Shown here: piece after piece, positions 8,899 through 17,517 of the stretch
Numbering within the stretch: the stretch's first letter is position 1
Layout: each line of letters starts with the position of its first letter
NCBI RefSeq assembly: GCF_000711735.1
Contig: NZ_JONL01000001.1
Location: forward strand, 124,001 to 188,000
Origin: Maridesulfovibrio frigidus DSM 17176
GTDB lineage: Bacteria > Desulfobacterota > Desulfovibrionia > Desulfovibrionales > Desulfovibrionaceae
Direction: 5' to 3'
DNA: 64,000 nt
Translations under genes and position numbers: made by a program
The notes under the pieces: model-generated
What the model was told of the DNA's origin: nothing
The model's database searches: none
What the model saw: the letters and a program-made list of their open reading frames with translations, nothing else

Positions 8899-9952
8899 AA
8901 TCAAAGACCTCCTCCTCAAGCACATTTTCAATAAACCTTAAAAGTGACGCTCGAACTTCTACGGGATGATCGGGATACCACACTGGTGACGCGATCACGA
9001 GTCCCCTGAAAACAAAAAATGGAGCAATCACTTCAAGTATTTCTATATCTCCAGTTCTTTCAAGATATTCCTCAAAATAAGTCATGTACATCTTTCTGAA
9101 ATTTTCCGAAAAAGATCCACCGCCATATAGTCCGAAAAGAATATAGTTAGCAGCCATACAGCAAAGATCTCCGGCAGGCTCGCCCCATTCTCCCCGGCTG
9201 CGATCAAGTACGCTAAATCCAGTAGGACCACCGACCAGAACATTCCATGGATGGAAATCGCCATGCACTGCGCACAGCCTGTGCGTATAGTGCGACAACT
9301 TCCATCGCCAATCTATAAGCCTTTTTTCCAGACTAATAAACCTGTCCCGGGAAAAATGTTCACATGGATGATCATACGCTTCATCCACAAGGCCCATAAT
9401 ACATTCGCTGCTTCCGATAAGATCCCGGACTCGGCGCATGTACAGATGTGAATCATCTTTTTTTACCGAATGAATATCTGCAAGCCAGCCTGCTAGTTCT
9501 CCGGCCTGTCTATTATCAGCATCACGAAAGTCTCCCTTCGTAATGCGGTCCAGATCCTGAAAATAGTCATACCCCTCGAGTTTCTCATTTAAAATAAAAA
9601 ATTCGCGTGGATTCTGCAAGGGAATCATTTTGCCAGAGCTGTCCACATACCCCATGCCCATAGGTTTGACATGTTTACTGAGCTTTGCAGAAGTCTCATG
9701 CTGGAACATCAAAATGGCCGCACGATCCCAGTAAAACTGGTGTCCGTAATTATCACCCTTCATCACCGAAATTACGGTTTCCTGAATTTCACCACCAACT
9801 GTGAACCGAACAAGAAGAGGCTTCCCGTAGCCGAAACTTTTCATGCCCTGTTTATCAAGTGAGCCAATGTCACCATAATCAACAAGGGCTGTTTCGGTAC
9901 CGAAAGCCTCTTTCAGATATTCTTCAATCATGCTTGCTGTCAGTTCAACCAT
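8870..9952 (-). CDS. Phosphotransferase of the APH/choline-kinase fold
   Basis: 360 residues, cytoplasmic. The kinase catalytic loop is visible as CAVHGDFHPWNVLVG (about residues 231-245), with the metal-binding region DRSRGEWGEPAGDLC about 10 residues later. There the first Asp is followed by Arg-Ser rather than the usual Phe/Tyr-Asp. Fold and motifs match the aminoglycoside phosphotransferase family, a group that mostly phosphorylates small alcohols, not necessarily drugs. It precedes and overlaps the APS-kinase-like gene by 29 bases. The pair might successively modify a sugar or nucleotide, but the substrate is unknown. Confidence 0.85.
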   Translation of the reverse strand: MVELTASMIEEYLKEAFGTETALVDYGDIGSLDKQGMKSFGYGKPLLVRFTVGGEIQETVISVMKGDNYGHQFYWDRAAILMFQHETSAKLSKHVKPMGMGYVDSSGKMIPLQNPREFFILNEKLEGYDYFQDLDRITKGDFRDADNRQAGELAGWLADIHSVKKDDSHLYMRRVRDLIGSSECIMGLVDEAYDHPCEHFSRDRFISLEKRLIDWRWKLSHYTHRLCAVHGDFHPWNVLVGGPTGFSVLDRSRGEWGEPAGDLCCMAANYILFGLYGGGSFSENFRKMYMTYFEEYLERTGDIEILEVIAPFFVFRGLVIASPVWYPDHPVEVRASLLRFIENVLEEEVFDYADFERYMR

Positions 9953-10042
9953 TCCATCATCCTCCCGCTTAATTCATTTTAAGCAAGTCAGGCGGAGAAA
10001 GTTTGGATTTAGCAGATTACAAGCAGTAATAATTGCCGTGCG

Positions 10043-10975
10043 CTAAACTTCTCCGAAGTTGGACTTGTAACGTGCCCAGAATTCGTCCTCAGTATATGAG
10101 TGTTCCTGAGTTCCCAGTTGTTCAACACAATATACAGCACTTACCGCGCCGATATGAGCTGATTCTACAAGATTTTTACCCATTGAAATACCTTTAATCA
10201 ATCCAGCTCTGAATGCGTCACCAGCTCCGGTAGGATCTTTAACAACATCCACCTTTGCAGCTGGAACAGCAGTTTCGCCGCTCTTTTCTACAACGAGACA
10301 ACCCTTTTCACCAAGAGTCACGATGATGGACTCACAAATTTCCATTAGCTCGTCTCTGGTCTTTTCGGTAGATTTCATGATCATTTCTAGTTCGTAGTCG
10401 TTAGCTACCAAAATCTTACAACCTTTGATCATACCAAGAAGCTGTTCGCCGCTGAATGCAGGAATATTCTGGCCTGGATCAAATATGAAAGAAACGCCCT
10501 TGTCTCTGTAGATTTCAGGGAAATTCTGCATATCTTCGAGGTTACCGGGAGAAACAATTGCCAAAGTATCTTTAGCATCAACTGCGGAAAAATCGTAATC
10601 GCAAGCAAATTTCATAGCACCGAGGTTAAACCATGTGATCTGATTGTTAGATTTATCGGTGGTGATGTAAGCACTGGCGGTAAAATCTGAATCAATACGT
10701 TTGAGACCATTAAGTTCAACATTATGCCTAGACAGCCACTTCTCATAAACATCGAAATCTTTACCTACAGTTCCGAGAATAACAGACTTTTCGCTGAAAA
10801 GAGACAGTGCGTACGCAATATTACCTGCGGTTCCACCGAATCTTTCGTCTAGACCGTCAACGAGCAAACTAATATTCAACATGTGAATTTTATCAGGAAG
10901 AATATGATCAGAAAAACTACCGGGGAAACTCATAATCCTGTCATACGCCATGGAACCTGAAACTAAAATCTGCAT
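10043..10975 (-). CDS. PfkB-family carbohydrate kinase (adenosine-kinase-like)
   Basis: 310-residue ribokinase-fold enzyme. The first PfkB signature region contains GGTAGNIAYALSLF (about 47-60). The second contains DPTGAGDAFRAGLI (about 247-260), including the catalytic Asp and the anion-hole Gly-Ala-Gly. The N-terminal MQILVSGSMAYDRIMSFPG and the YITTDKSNNQITWF region resemble bacterial adenosine-kinase-type members. Adenosine is therefore a likely but unproven substrate; a sugar is possible. It stands alone between the phosphotransferase and cutA with 160 bases of apparently featureless sequence upstream. Confidence 0.88.
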   Translation of the reverse strand: MQILVSGSMAYDRIMSFPGSFSDHILPDKIHMLNISLLVDGLDERFGGTAGNIAYALSLFSEKSVILGTVGKDFDVYEKWLSRHNVELNGLKRIDSDFTASAYITTDKSNNQITWFNLGAMKFACDYDFSAVDAKDTLAIVSPGNLEDMQNFPEIYRDKGVSFIFDPGQNIPAFSGEQLLGMIKGCKILVANDYELEMIMKSTEKTRDELMEICESIIVTLGEKGCLVVEKSGETAVPAAKVDVVKDPTGAGDAFRAGLIKGISMGKNLVESAHIGAVSAVYCVEQLGTQEHSYTEDEFWARYKSNFGEV

Positions 10976-11136
10976 TATAAAATCTCCTTAAACTGTTTCA
11001 AAAAGAGAAGGGAAATCCAAGTATGGAATCACACCTCATATAGTAAGCAGCCCCTTTCAACATATACAGAGCTGAGCAAAATCCGATTTGGAAAAAGGAC
11101 AATATGCTTTGGCCCACTGTAAAGTCAATAAAGCTG

Positions 11137-11451
11137 TTACGAGGTGTGACTTTTAATCCACTCAAAGAACTCGGAATTCCCTTCTTTTGATTCAACAGCA
11201 ACAATGCAGGGACAGTCATAGCTATGGAGTTGTTTAACCGTTTCAGTTAACTTTTCCACCAGCTCTGGAACTGTTTTAGCAATCAGCACGGCTTCGGAAG
11301 AGCTTTCTATCTTCCCATCCCACCAGTACATCGATTCCATTTTATCAATAATATTAACGCAGGCTGCCAAGTGACGCATGATTAATTCACTGCCGATTTC
11401 CCGTGCTTCTTCCACGTCTCCAGCCGTAATATAAACAAGCATCACAGACAT
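11137..11451 (-). CDS. cutA: Divalent-cation tolerance protein CutA
   Basis: 104 residues, the normal length of this small trimeric cytoplasmic protein. The pattern VYITAGDVEEAREIGSELI, AACVNII and ESMYWWDGKIESSSEAVLI followed by LHSYDCPCIVAVE is diagnostic for CutA1. Mutants in enteric bacteria show altered copper tolerance, but the molecular role is unsettled. Only 16 bases separate it from the upstream cytochrome gene, so the two are probably co-transcribed. ATG at 11451; a second Met two residues later is an alternative start. Confidence 0.93.
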   Translation of the reverse strand: MSVMLVYITAGDVEEAREIGSELIMRHLAACVNIIDKMESMYWWDGKIESSSEAVLIAKTVPELVEKLTETVKQLHSYDCPCIVAVESKEGNSEFFEWIKSHTS

Positions 11452-11467
11452 TATTAACCTACTTTTT

Positions 11468-11749
11468 TTACTGACAGATTACAGCGTCAGGCTTTGCTTC
11501 AGCAAGGTACCTATTAATTTTAGCAAGCTCACGGTCAGAAACAGTCATACCCTTTTGGACCATTCTAGCGTTGGTTTTTTCCCAGCCAGCTAAATCTTTT
11601 TTACCAAGAGCGCGGCAAACGCGTTTCATACTGTGGCAAGACACACATTTAGCAGAAACAATTTCTGCGTCATCAGCCTGTGCAGCAGGAGCTAGAGCCC
11701 CAGTCATCAGAATGGTTCCAGCAACAAATAAACTAAATAAGATCTTCAT
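11468..11749 (-). CDS. Small periplasmic monoheme c-type cytochrome
   Basis: 93 residues with a Sec signal peptide (MKILFSLFVAGTILMTGALA, cleavage near AQA|DD). The mature protein of about 68 residues has one haem-binding CVSCH at about residues 37-41, and a candidate axial Met in ARMVQKGM about 25 residues on. Two extra Cys (in KRVCRALG and at the C-terminal VICQ) could form a disulfide. It probably passes electrons in the periplasm; the partner is unknown. It is followed closely by cutA. Upstream it faces the divergent nth gene with about 100 bases between, where both promoters must lie. Confidence 0.82.
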   Translation of the reverse strand: MKILFSLFVAGTILMTGALAPAAQADDAEIVSAKCVSCHSMKRVCRALGKKDLAGWEKTNARMVQKGMTVSDRELAKINRYLAEAKPDAVICQ

Positions 11750-11848
11750 TTTTAATTTCCTCCGAGTGATTTGTAATTCAATAATACATGATTCACTACA
11801 CCACGCAACATTTATAGTATTTCAACAATTATAAATTTGCGGGGCCAC

Positions 11849-12562
11849 ATGGAAGATTGTAAGTTACAGAAAGAAATGATAGCCCGACGTGATATGGTAA
11901 CGAAGATTAAACCACCTAAAAAAGCAATACGACTCAGAGCTAAAGAAATTTATTCTCGTCTGATTACGCGCTATCCCGACCCAACTCCTGAGTTGGACTG
12001 GAAGAACGCATGGGAATTGATGGTAGCAACAGCTCTGGCCGCCCAGTGCACAGACGTACGGGTAAACAAAGTCACACCGGCTCTTTTCGCTAAATGGGAC
12101 GGCCCTGAAGAAATGTCCAAAGCGGATGTATTAGACATACAACATGTCATCCGCTCCACAGGTTTATTCAGGAATAAGGCCAAAAACCTTAAAGCCGCCG
12201 CCGTATTAGTTATGGAAGAGTTCGGCGGTGAAATGCCCCGCACCATGGAAGATATGATTCGCTTACCCGGTGTTGCCCGAAAAACAGCCAACATAGTGCT
12301 CTCAAACGCTATGGATGTTCATGAAGGACTAGCTGTCGATACCCATGTTAAACGTCTATCTTTTAGGATGGGTCTAACTACCAGCACCAACCCAATTATT
12401 ATTGAAAGAGATTTGATGCCACTATTTGAGAGAGAGCAATGGGGAACAACAAATCATCTGCTTGTTCTTTACGGACGCGAAATATGCCCTGCCAGATCGC
12501 CCAAATGTGACATCTGCCAACTAAACGATATATGCCCTAAAAATGGAATAGAGAAAAAATAA
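11849..12562 (+). CDS. nth: Endonuclease III
   Basis: Base-excision-repair DNA glycosylase/AP lyase for oxidised pyrimidines, about 237 residues. The helix-hairpin-helix and catalytic region is [19 protein letters not shown]. The Lys is K in ARKTAN and the catalytic Asp lies in LAVDTHVKR. The C-terminal [4Fe-4S] loop has Cys in the C-x6-C-x2-C-x5-C spacing ([17 protein letters not shown]). The frame is open upstream only to a TTG at 11837, so I choose the ATG at 11849 with GGGG four bases before it. ATGs at 11876 and 11894 are alternatives. Its stop overlaps the tgt start by one base. Confidence 0.94.
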   Translation: MEDCKLQKEMIARRDMVTKIKPPKKAIRLRAKEIYSRLITRYPDPTPELDWKNAWELMVATALAAQCTDVRVNKVTPALFAKWDGPEEMSKADVLDIQHVIRSTGLFRNKAKNLKAAAVLVMEEFGGEMPRTMEDMIRLPGVARKTANIVLSNAMDVHEGLAVDTHVKRLSFRMGLTTSTNPIIIERDLMPLFEREQWGTTNHLLVLYGREICPARSPKCDICQLNDICPKNGIEKK

Positions 12563-13701
12563 TGACTGAAGACAAAAAAAAGCCCGGTACATTTAAGATT
12601 CACGCCACTGATGGTGAAGCTCGCCTTGGAACCCTTACTACTGCTCACGGTGATATCGAGACTCCCGTATACATGCCTGTAGGGACTCAAGGTACAGTTA
12701 AAGCCGTCTCACCTCGCGACCTTAAAGAAATTGGTTCACAGGTTATTCTTGGCAACACATACCATCTCTACTTGCGCCCAGGTGATGAGCTTATCGCTCG
12801 CCGTGGCGGTCTACACAAATTCGCCAACTGGGATCGCCCTATCCTCACAGACAGCGGCGGATTTCAGGTTTTCAGTCTCGAATCTATACGCAACATCACA
12901 GAAGAAGGCGTTGAGTTCCGCTCATACCTCGATGGATCAAAACATTTCTTTTCACCTGAAAAAGTTATTTCCATTCAAAAGAACATCGGGTCCGACATTA
13001 TGATGGTTCTCGACGAATGTGTCGGATACGGAAATGACCGTGAATACACCGAACGTTCTCTCGAACTCACAACCCGCTGGGCGCAGCGTTGCCGTGATGC
13101 CTATCCTGTAGGGTCAGGAGATCAGCTCATGTTCGGCATCATTCAGGGCGGATTTCACAAAGATTTACGCGAAAAAAGCCTTGAGCAGCTCTCCGAAATT
13201 CCATTCGAAGGTTATGCAATCGGCGGACTAAGCGTTGGTGAGCCAATCCCAGATATGTACGAAATCCTAAGGCACATCGGCCCTAAACTTCCACAAGACA
13301 AGCCACGATACCTAATGGGCGTAGGAACTCCGCTCGATATTCTCGAAGGCATCGCTAACGGTGTAGATATGTTCGACTGCGTACTACCTACCCGTAACGC
13401 ACGAAACGGAACCCTCTACACATCGCAAGGAAAAGTGAACATCAAACGAGCACAGTATCGCGAAGATGATTCTCCACTTGATCCAAATTGTGATTGCTAC
13501 ACTTGTCAGAATTTCAGCAAATCATATTTGCGACACATATACACAGCCAAAGAATTACTGTCGTCGCAGCTAAATTCTATCCATAATCTGCGCTTTTTCC
13601 TCAAGCTGACAGAAGAAGCACGCGAAGCTATCAAAAACGGTAAGTTCGCAGATCTACGCAAGAAATATGAAGCAGTATACGAACCTGTGGTTCAAATTTA
13701 A
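12562..13701 (+). CDS. tgt: tRNA-guanine transglycosylase (queuosine)
   Basis: 379 residues, matching bacterial Tgt, which swaps guanine-34 for preQ1 in tRNAs for Asn, Asp, His and Tyr. Visible landmarks are [16 protein letters not shown] near the N-terminus, [12 protein letters not shown] (catalytic Asp near residue 95), [10 protein letters not shown], and [18 protein letters not shown] (second Asp near 270). The zinc site near 308-340 has C-x-C-x2-C then His (CDCYTCQNF...LRHI). It is translationally coupled to nth (TAATG). The window's duplicated tRNA-Asn(GTT) would be a substrate. Confidence 0.97.
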   Translation: MTEDKKKPGTFKIHATDGEARLGTLTTAHGDIETPVYMPVGTQGTVKAVSPRDLKEIGSQVILGNTYHLYLRPGDELIARRGGLHKFANWDRPILTDSGGFQVFSLESIRNITEEGVEFRSYLDGSKHFFSPEKVISIQKNIGSDIMMVLDECVGYGNDREYTERSLELTTRWAQRCRDAYPVGSGDQLMFGIIQGGFHKDLREKSLEQLSEIPFEGYAIGGLSVGEPIPDMYEILRHIGPKLPQDKPRYLMGVGTPLDILEGIANGVDMFDCVLPTRNARNGTLYTSQGKVNIKRAQYREDDSPLDPNCDCYTCQNFSKSYLRHIYTAKELLSSQLNSIHNLRFFLKLTEEAREAIKNGKFADLRKKYEAVYEPVVQI

Positions 13702-13703
13702 AG

Positions 13704-13837
13704 ATGTGGGGTTGTGTGCCTCCGGCGGCTTAAACCCTTTTGGGGAAAGGGTTTGTTCCACTGTCCGCATCCCTAAGATTCGCTGAAGACAGCTCACCTA
13801 AGGGCTGAGGCAAGAATCCCAAAACTTTTTAATTGGG
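13704..13837 (+). repeat. Intergenic hairpin element after tgt, apparently split
   Basis: The sequence after tgt contains CCTCCGGCGGC, then a nine-base-pair stem AAACCCTTT/AAAGGGTTT with loop TGGGG (13732-13754). Later it has AAGAATCCCAAAACTTTTT (13812-13830). From memory, Desulfovibrio genomes carry many post-gene elements in which these two blocks are adjacent. Here about 57 bases (13755-13811) lie between them. The hairpin could end tgt transcription. No second copy occurs in this window, so the repeat assignment is recollection, not something shown here. Confidence 0.4.
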
Positions 13838-13862
13838 GTTAGCTTTTTTTGTGAGTGATATA

Positions 13863-14510
13863 ATGAAGCTTATTCGGAATTTTTTTGCGCTTTTAGGGGG
13901 GCTTACCTTTTTAGGGATTATGGCTGTTGCCGTACTCTTTTTTTACGCCCCTACTATTTTGCAACAAGTCGATAAGCTGGAAAAAGCTGATGCGATTGTC
14001 GTGCTTGGTGGGCAATATTTTAGGCCCATGTATGCAGCAGAACTTTATGGAGAGGGATATGCACCTCTCGTGCTGGTCAGCAAACCTATTGTTTACAGAG
14101 AGATAAAAGCTCTTCGTGAATTAGGCATTAAACGCCAGTACCAATGGGAAATTTTTCGCGATGTATTACTCATAAAGGGTGTACCGGCAAATAAAATATT
14201 ATTTTTCGGTAACAAGAATATGAGCACAATTGATGAGGCAGATAATCTTAAACTTATGTTTTCTGAAAATGAGCTACCCGCGAACATAGGAAAAATTATT
14301 ATTGTTACTTCGCCACTACATACTGGACGTGCAGGTAAAATATTTCGCGACGCCCTGCCGGACAAAGAGTTTATTGTTGTAGCAACACCATATGAACCTG
14401 TTCCTGAAAAATGGTGGTCTAATTTCCGAGCCGCCCCATATATAGTTCTGGAAGCTGCCAAGAATGTTTACTACTATTTTGGTGGAGCCTTCAGAAGTTC
14501 GGAACAGTAA
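13863..14510 (+). CDS. YdcF/SanA-like DUF218 membrane-anchored protein
   Basis: About 215 residues from the ATG at 13863; a GTG at 13851 and a TTG at 13833 are in frame, and no ribosome site is clear for any. An N-terminal hydrophobic helix (about 8-35, FFALLGGLTFLGIMAVAVLF) anchors it. The DUF218 domain follows, with ADAIVVLGGQYFRPMYAAEL, a middle SKPIVYREI region and IIVTSPLHTGRAGKIFRDAL. SanA-type members affect envelope permeability and cell-wall processes, but biochemical activity is not established. It stands alone and converges on cooC. Confidence 0.82.
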   Translation: MKLIRNFFALLGGLTFLGIMAVAVLFFYAPTILQQVDKLEKADAIVVLGGQYFRPMYAAELYGEGYAPLVLVSKPIVYREIKALRELGIKRQYQWEIFRDVLLIKGVPANKILFFGNKNMSTIDEADNLKLMFSENELPANIGKIIIVTSPLHTGRAGKIFRDALPDKEFIVVATPYEPVPEKWWSNFRAAPYIVLEAAKNVYYYFGGAFRSSEQ

Positions 14511-14552
14511 GATGAATTGAATAAGGTTCACTCTCTATTTAAAACAAATCAT

Positions 14553-14599
14553 AAAAAACGACCTCCCGAAACAAGATTTATCTTAATTTCGAGAGGTCG
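14553..14599 (-). terminator. Rho-independent terminator of cooS-cooC
   Basis: A 13-position stem with one mismatch (CGACCTCCCGAAA at 14559-14571 against TTTCGAGAGGTCG at 14587-14599). On the minus strand it is followed by TTTTTT, placing it 51 bases after the cooC stop. On the plus strand it could also stop the DUF218 transcript, though without a good T-tract. Confidence 0.85.
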
Positions 14600-14650
14600 C
14601 AGACTGTATTCAATTAATAGCTATTTTCAAGCTCTACACTTAGCTCAATT

Positions 14651-15427
14651 TTAAAGCCCCATCTTTTTAACAATCTGCTCTAAGATCAAATCAATTTCAC
14701 CGGATTCTGGGAGACTTAGGACATTGCCATCAGTCATCTGGCGATCAATTAATCCTGCTAGAGGCGGTATTGTTGCGTGCCATTCCGGAAGATGTGGAAG
14801 ATCAGGAGGTGTGCCGCCCATATAGCGGTTTATCACCATAACCTGATTATCCAGCCCTAGTTCTCCCGCCATGCGCCCTACGTCTGACGCTGTTTGGAAA
14901 CTACGCATGCTTGGTTCGGTAACGACGACAAGTCCGTCAACATGTGTCACAGTACCTCTACCTAAATGTTCCACACCAGCCTCAAGATCGACCAAAACGC
15001 AATCATCACTGTCCATTACAATATGTGCCAGAATAGCTTTCAGAAGTGCGTTAGCATCGCAAGCACATCCGCCGCCCGCATTAGTTAACCCGCCCATTAC
15101 GAGTAAACGTTTGCGGCCCGGAATCACCCCCGGCAATGGTGCAGATGACAGCGGTAATTCGACAGCCAGATCATCAGGCAAATCTCTCACATCAGGATTG
15201 AGGTTCAAGAAACCGCCTTCGTGAATGCGCTCATGTACTAGATCTTTTTTACTGATTATCGGCTGTGGCAAAGAGTCTTGATCTAAACCTGATGCTTGCC
15301 CTAATGAAAGAGCGGTATCAGCATCTATCATCCAGACGTTATGCCCGTTTCTTGCCAGCCAGTCAGCCATCCATGAGGTGACTGATGTTTTCCCGACGCC
15401 GCCCTTGCCTGCAAATGCCAATTTCAT
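14651..15427 (-). CDS. cooC: CO dehydrogenase nickel-insertion ATPase CooC
   Basis: 258-residue SIMIBI-class NTPase that helps load nickel into CooS. The deviant Walker A is GKGGVGKTSVTSW (residues 8-20). MIDADTALSL gives the switch I Asp, and the metal-binding CxC pair is Cys121/Cys123 in GGCACDAN, which bridges the CooC dimer in the family. VLVDLEAGVEHLGRG is the switch II region. GGAGTAGTTT precedes the ATG. It follows cooS by 18 bases, the usual arrangement in Desulfovibrio. Confidence 0.95.
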   Translation of the reverse strand: MKLAFAGKGGVGKTSVTSWMADWLARNGHNVWMIDADTALSLGQASGLDQDSLPQPIISKKDLVHERIHEGGFLNLNPDVRDLPDDLAVELPLSSAPLPGVIPGRKRLLVMGGLTNAGGGCACDANALLKAILAHIVMDSDDCVLVDLEAGVEHLGRGTVTHVDGLVVVTEPSMRSFQTASDVGRMAGELGLDNQVMVINRYMGGTPPDLPHLPEWHATIPPLAGLIDRQMTDGNVLSLPESGEIDLILEQIVKKMGL

Positions 15428-15445
15428 AAACTACTCCGTGCTTCC

Positions 15446-17326
15446 TTATTCGCTCAGTCCGAGTCCCTTACGTTTAGCCTTGATACGAATATCGAAAAGC
15501 TCAGCAGCTTTCACGGGATCAGGTTCAATAACGAAGGAGGCACCTACAAGGTCTTCCAGCCCTGATACAGCCAAATTGGTAACAGTTTCAGAACCGAGAA
15601 TATTCGGAGGATGACCAAGGTGAGTATAGATTCCGCTAGCTACGGCATAGAGCCCGATGGCGGCGGCCTTTTCAGAATACCATTCTGGAGATGAAGCACC
15701 TACAGGTAGATCACTGATGTCGACCTTTAATTCGTTAGCTAGAGCCGCACAAAGTTGCAGGATGCGTGCATTATCTACACATGATCCGTAATGCAGAACT
15801 GGCGGAATTCCGAGAGCTCCACAAACTTTTTTAAGTCCCGGACCAGCCATTTCAATTGCCTCTGGAACAAGCAGTCCGGCTTTACCAGCAGCGGTAGTTA
15901 CGCAACCTGTGACGATTACGAGAATATCTTTTTTGATCAGCTCTTTTGCAAGCCCTACATTCATGGAATCCTGTTTGATCTTTGGATTATTACACCCAAC
16001 GATACCAACAGCCCCGCGAACATCACCAGCCACAATGGCCTGAATTAGTGGATCAAGAGTTCCGCCCATTGCGGAGATAAGAGCTTCGTTTGAGAATCCA
16101 GTCATAATCTTAACTGGTTCACATGGAATATCCACGCGGGATGGATCACGCTCGGCATATGCCTGAACAGCTAAACGAACTATTTCACGAGCCTGTTCAA
16201 GAGCATTGCTAGGATGAATGTCGTAATGGATTGCGCCAGTAAAGCGAGCTTTCTGAGCAGTATCAATGAACCTTGTGTGATAACAACCAGCAATCTGAAC
16301 CATGCTCGGCATGATACACTGGTAATCAACAACAACGGCTTCAACTGCGCCAGTTATGATCGCAAGCTCAGTCATCAAGTGGTTCCCTGCCATGGGGATA
16401 CCCTTACGCATGAGGAGTTCGTTACCAGTACAACATAGTCCGGCAATGTTAATTCCTGTTGCACCTAGAGCTTTAGCTTCGGCGATAATTTCAGGGTCAC
16501 GAGCAGCAGCAAGGATCATTTCGGAAACAACGGGATTATGACCGTGGACTAGAATATTTACTTTGTCTTCTTTGATAACGCCGAGATTAGCTTCGGACAT
16601 GGAAGGTGATGGTGTGCCGAAGATTACATCGGAAAGTTCAGTACCGATCATGGAACCGCCCCACCCGTCTGCAAGCGAAGTTCTTGCGGCATGAAGCATA
16701 GTATTAGGAGCGTCATTATCACAGCCCATATGGGTGCGATGCATCATTTCTGCGATTTCACGGTCAACTCCACGTGGAGTCATGCCGAGTTTATTCCAGA
16801 TATCTTTACGCTTTTGAGGTACACGTGACAGGAAAGAAACTTGTTTTTTACGGCTACCGAAATCACCGAAAAAAACTTCCAAAATATCTTTAGCAACATC
16901 AATAATATCACGCTCTGCGATAGCTACAACTCCGACTTCTTCGGCAATACGTCTGAGTTTAGGCTCATCTGTGATTTTGTAATCTTTGGTTTCACCTTCA
17001 ACTATCGCCTCTAACACTTCAATAAGGTCACGGCCATGATCTGAGTGACCAGCCGAGCCACCTGCCACAAAGCGTCCAAAATTGCGAGCGACAACAACAT
17101 CAGCATCCGCGCCACAAACTCCGCGGGGAGCTTTTGCGGTTATTTTGCATGGCCCCATAGTACAGTTGCGACAACTAAGGCCGAGTTCACAAAATTTACA
17201 ATGCGGGGTTTGTTGTTGAAGTCTTTCATGGACAGTGTCGATTCCCTCAGCTCTCGCTTTGGTAATCATGGCCTGGGCATCATCCCAGAGGGAAAGTTCT
17301 TCTACGGGGCGTGGTTCTTTTGCCAT
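15446..17326 (-). CDS. cooS: Ni-Fe carbon monoxide dehydrogenase, catalytic subunit CooS
   Basis: 626-residue monofunctional CODH, oxidising CO to CO2 in the cytoplasm. N-terminal cluster ligands are Cys43 and Cys46 (CKFC), then Cys52, Cys55, Cys60 and Cys71. The Cys43-x2-Cys46 spacing matches the short D-cluster motif known from D. vulgaris CODH, where it holds a [2Fe-2S] cluster, rather than the longer spacing in other CooS. C-cluster regions are present: HGHNPVVSEM, GLCCTGNE, GCNNPK, VTGCVTTAAGKAG and HYGSCVDNAR. AGGAAGGATAGAAGT precedes the ATG. No cooF or ech-type hydrogenase is next to it, so the electron acceptor is not encoded here. Confidence 0.97.
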   Translation of the reverse strand: MAKEPRPVEELSLWDDAQAMITKARAEGIDTVHERLQQQTPHCKFCELGLSCRNCTMGPCKITAKAPRGVCGADADVVVARNFGRFVAGGSAGHSDHGRDLIEVLEAIVEGETKDYKITDEPKLRRIAEEVGVVAIAERDIIDVAKDILEVFFGDFGSRKKQVSFLSRVPQKRKDIWNKLGMTPRGVDREIAEMMHRTHMGCDNDAPNTMLHAARTSLADGWGGSMIGTELSDVIFGTPSPSMSEANLGVIKEDKVNILVHGHNPVVSEMILAAARDPEIIAEAKALGATGINIAGLCCTGNELLMRKGIPMAGNHLMTELAIITGAVEAVVVDYQCIMPSMVQIAGCYHTRFIDTAQKARFTGAIHYDIHPSNALEQAREIVRLAVQAYAERDPSRVDIPCEPVKIMTGFSNEALISAMGGTLDPLIQAIVAGDVRGAVGIVGCNNPKIKQDSMNVGLAKELIKKDILVIVTGCVTTAAGKAGLLVPEAIEMAGPGLKKVCGALGIPPVLHYGSCVDNARILQLCAALANELKVDISDLPVGASSPEWYSEKAAAIGLYAVASGIYTHLGHPPNILGSETVTNLAVSGLEDLVGASFVIEPDPVKAAELFDIRIKAKRKGLGLSE

Positions 17327-17432
17327 ACTTCTATCCTTCCTGTTTTAAACGGATAAAGGCGAAATGCCTGTTCCAAAACTAAAGCTATATTCTGGGCCAT
17401 TGAGTGCACAGTAAGCAATTCAGGAGAGTATG

Positions 17433-17452
17433 TTTGTCGGATAGCCGACAAA
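17433..17452 (-). promoter_or_regulatory. CooA-type operator upstream of cooS
   Basis: The core TGTCGGATAGCCGACA (17435-17450) is a perfect inverted repeat with arms extending to eight base pairs (TTTGTCGG/CCGACAAA). It agrees with the TGTC-x-N6-x-GACA type site of CooA. It lies about 109 bases before the cooS ATG and just after the cooA stop, where a CRP-family activator would sit ahead of a cooS promoter. A site centred at -41.5 would put the start of transcription near 17401. Confidence 0.85.
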
Positions 17453-17517
17453 ACAGGTATAAAATTAACAATAAATTAATTTTAGCATATTTTAAAGAGC
17501 AAAGAACATATTATTAT

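Noticed and set aside
11030-11149. Inverted TCACACCTC/GAGGTGTGA pair around the gap after cutA
   Set aside because: One arm is cutA coding sequence, the arms are over 100 bases apart and match only nine bases; taken as chance.
10998-11219. Minus-strand 73-codon frame between the PfkB gene and cutA
   Set aside because: It overlaps the end of cutA in another frame, has no ribosome site and no protein-like pattern.
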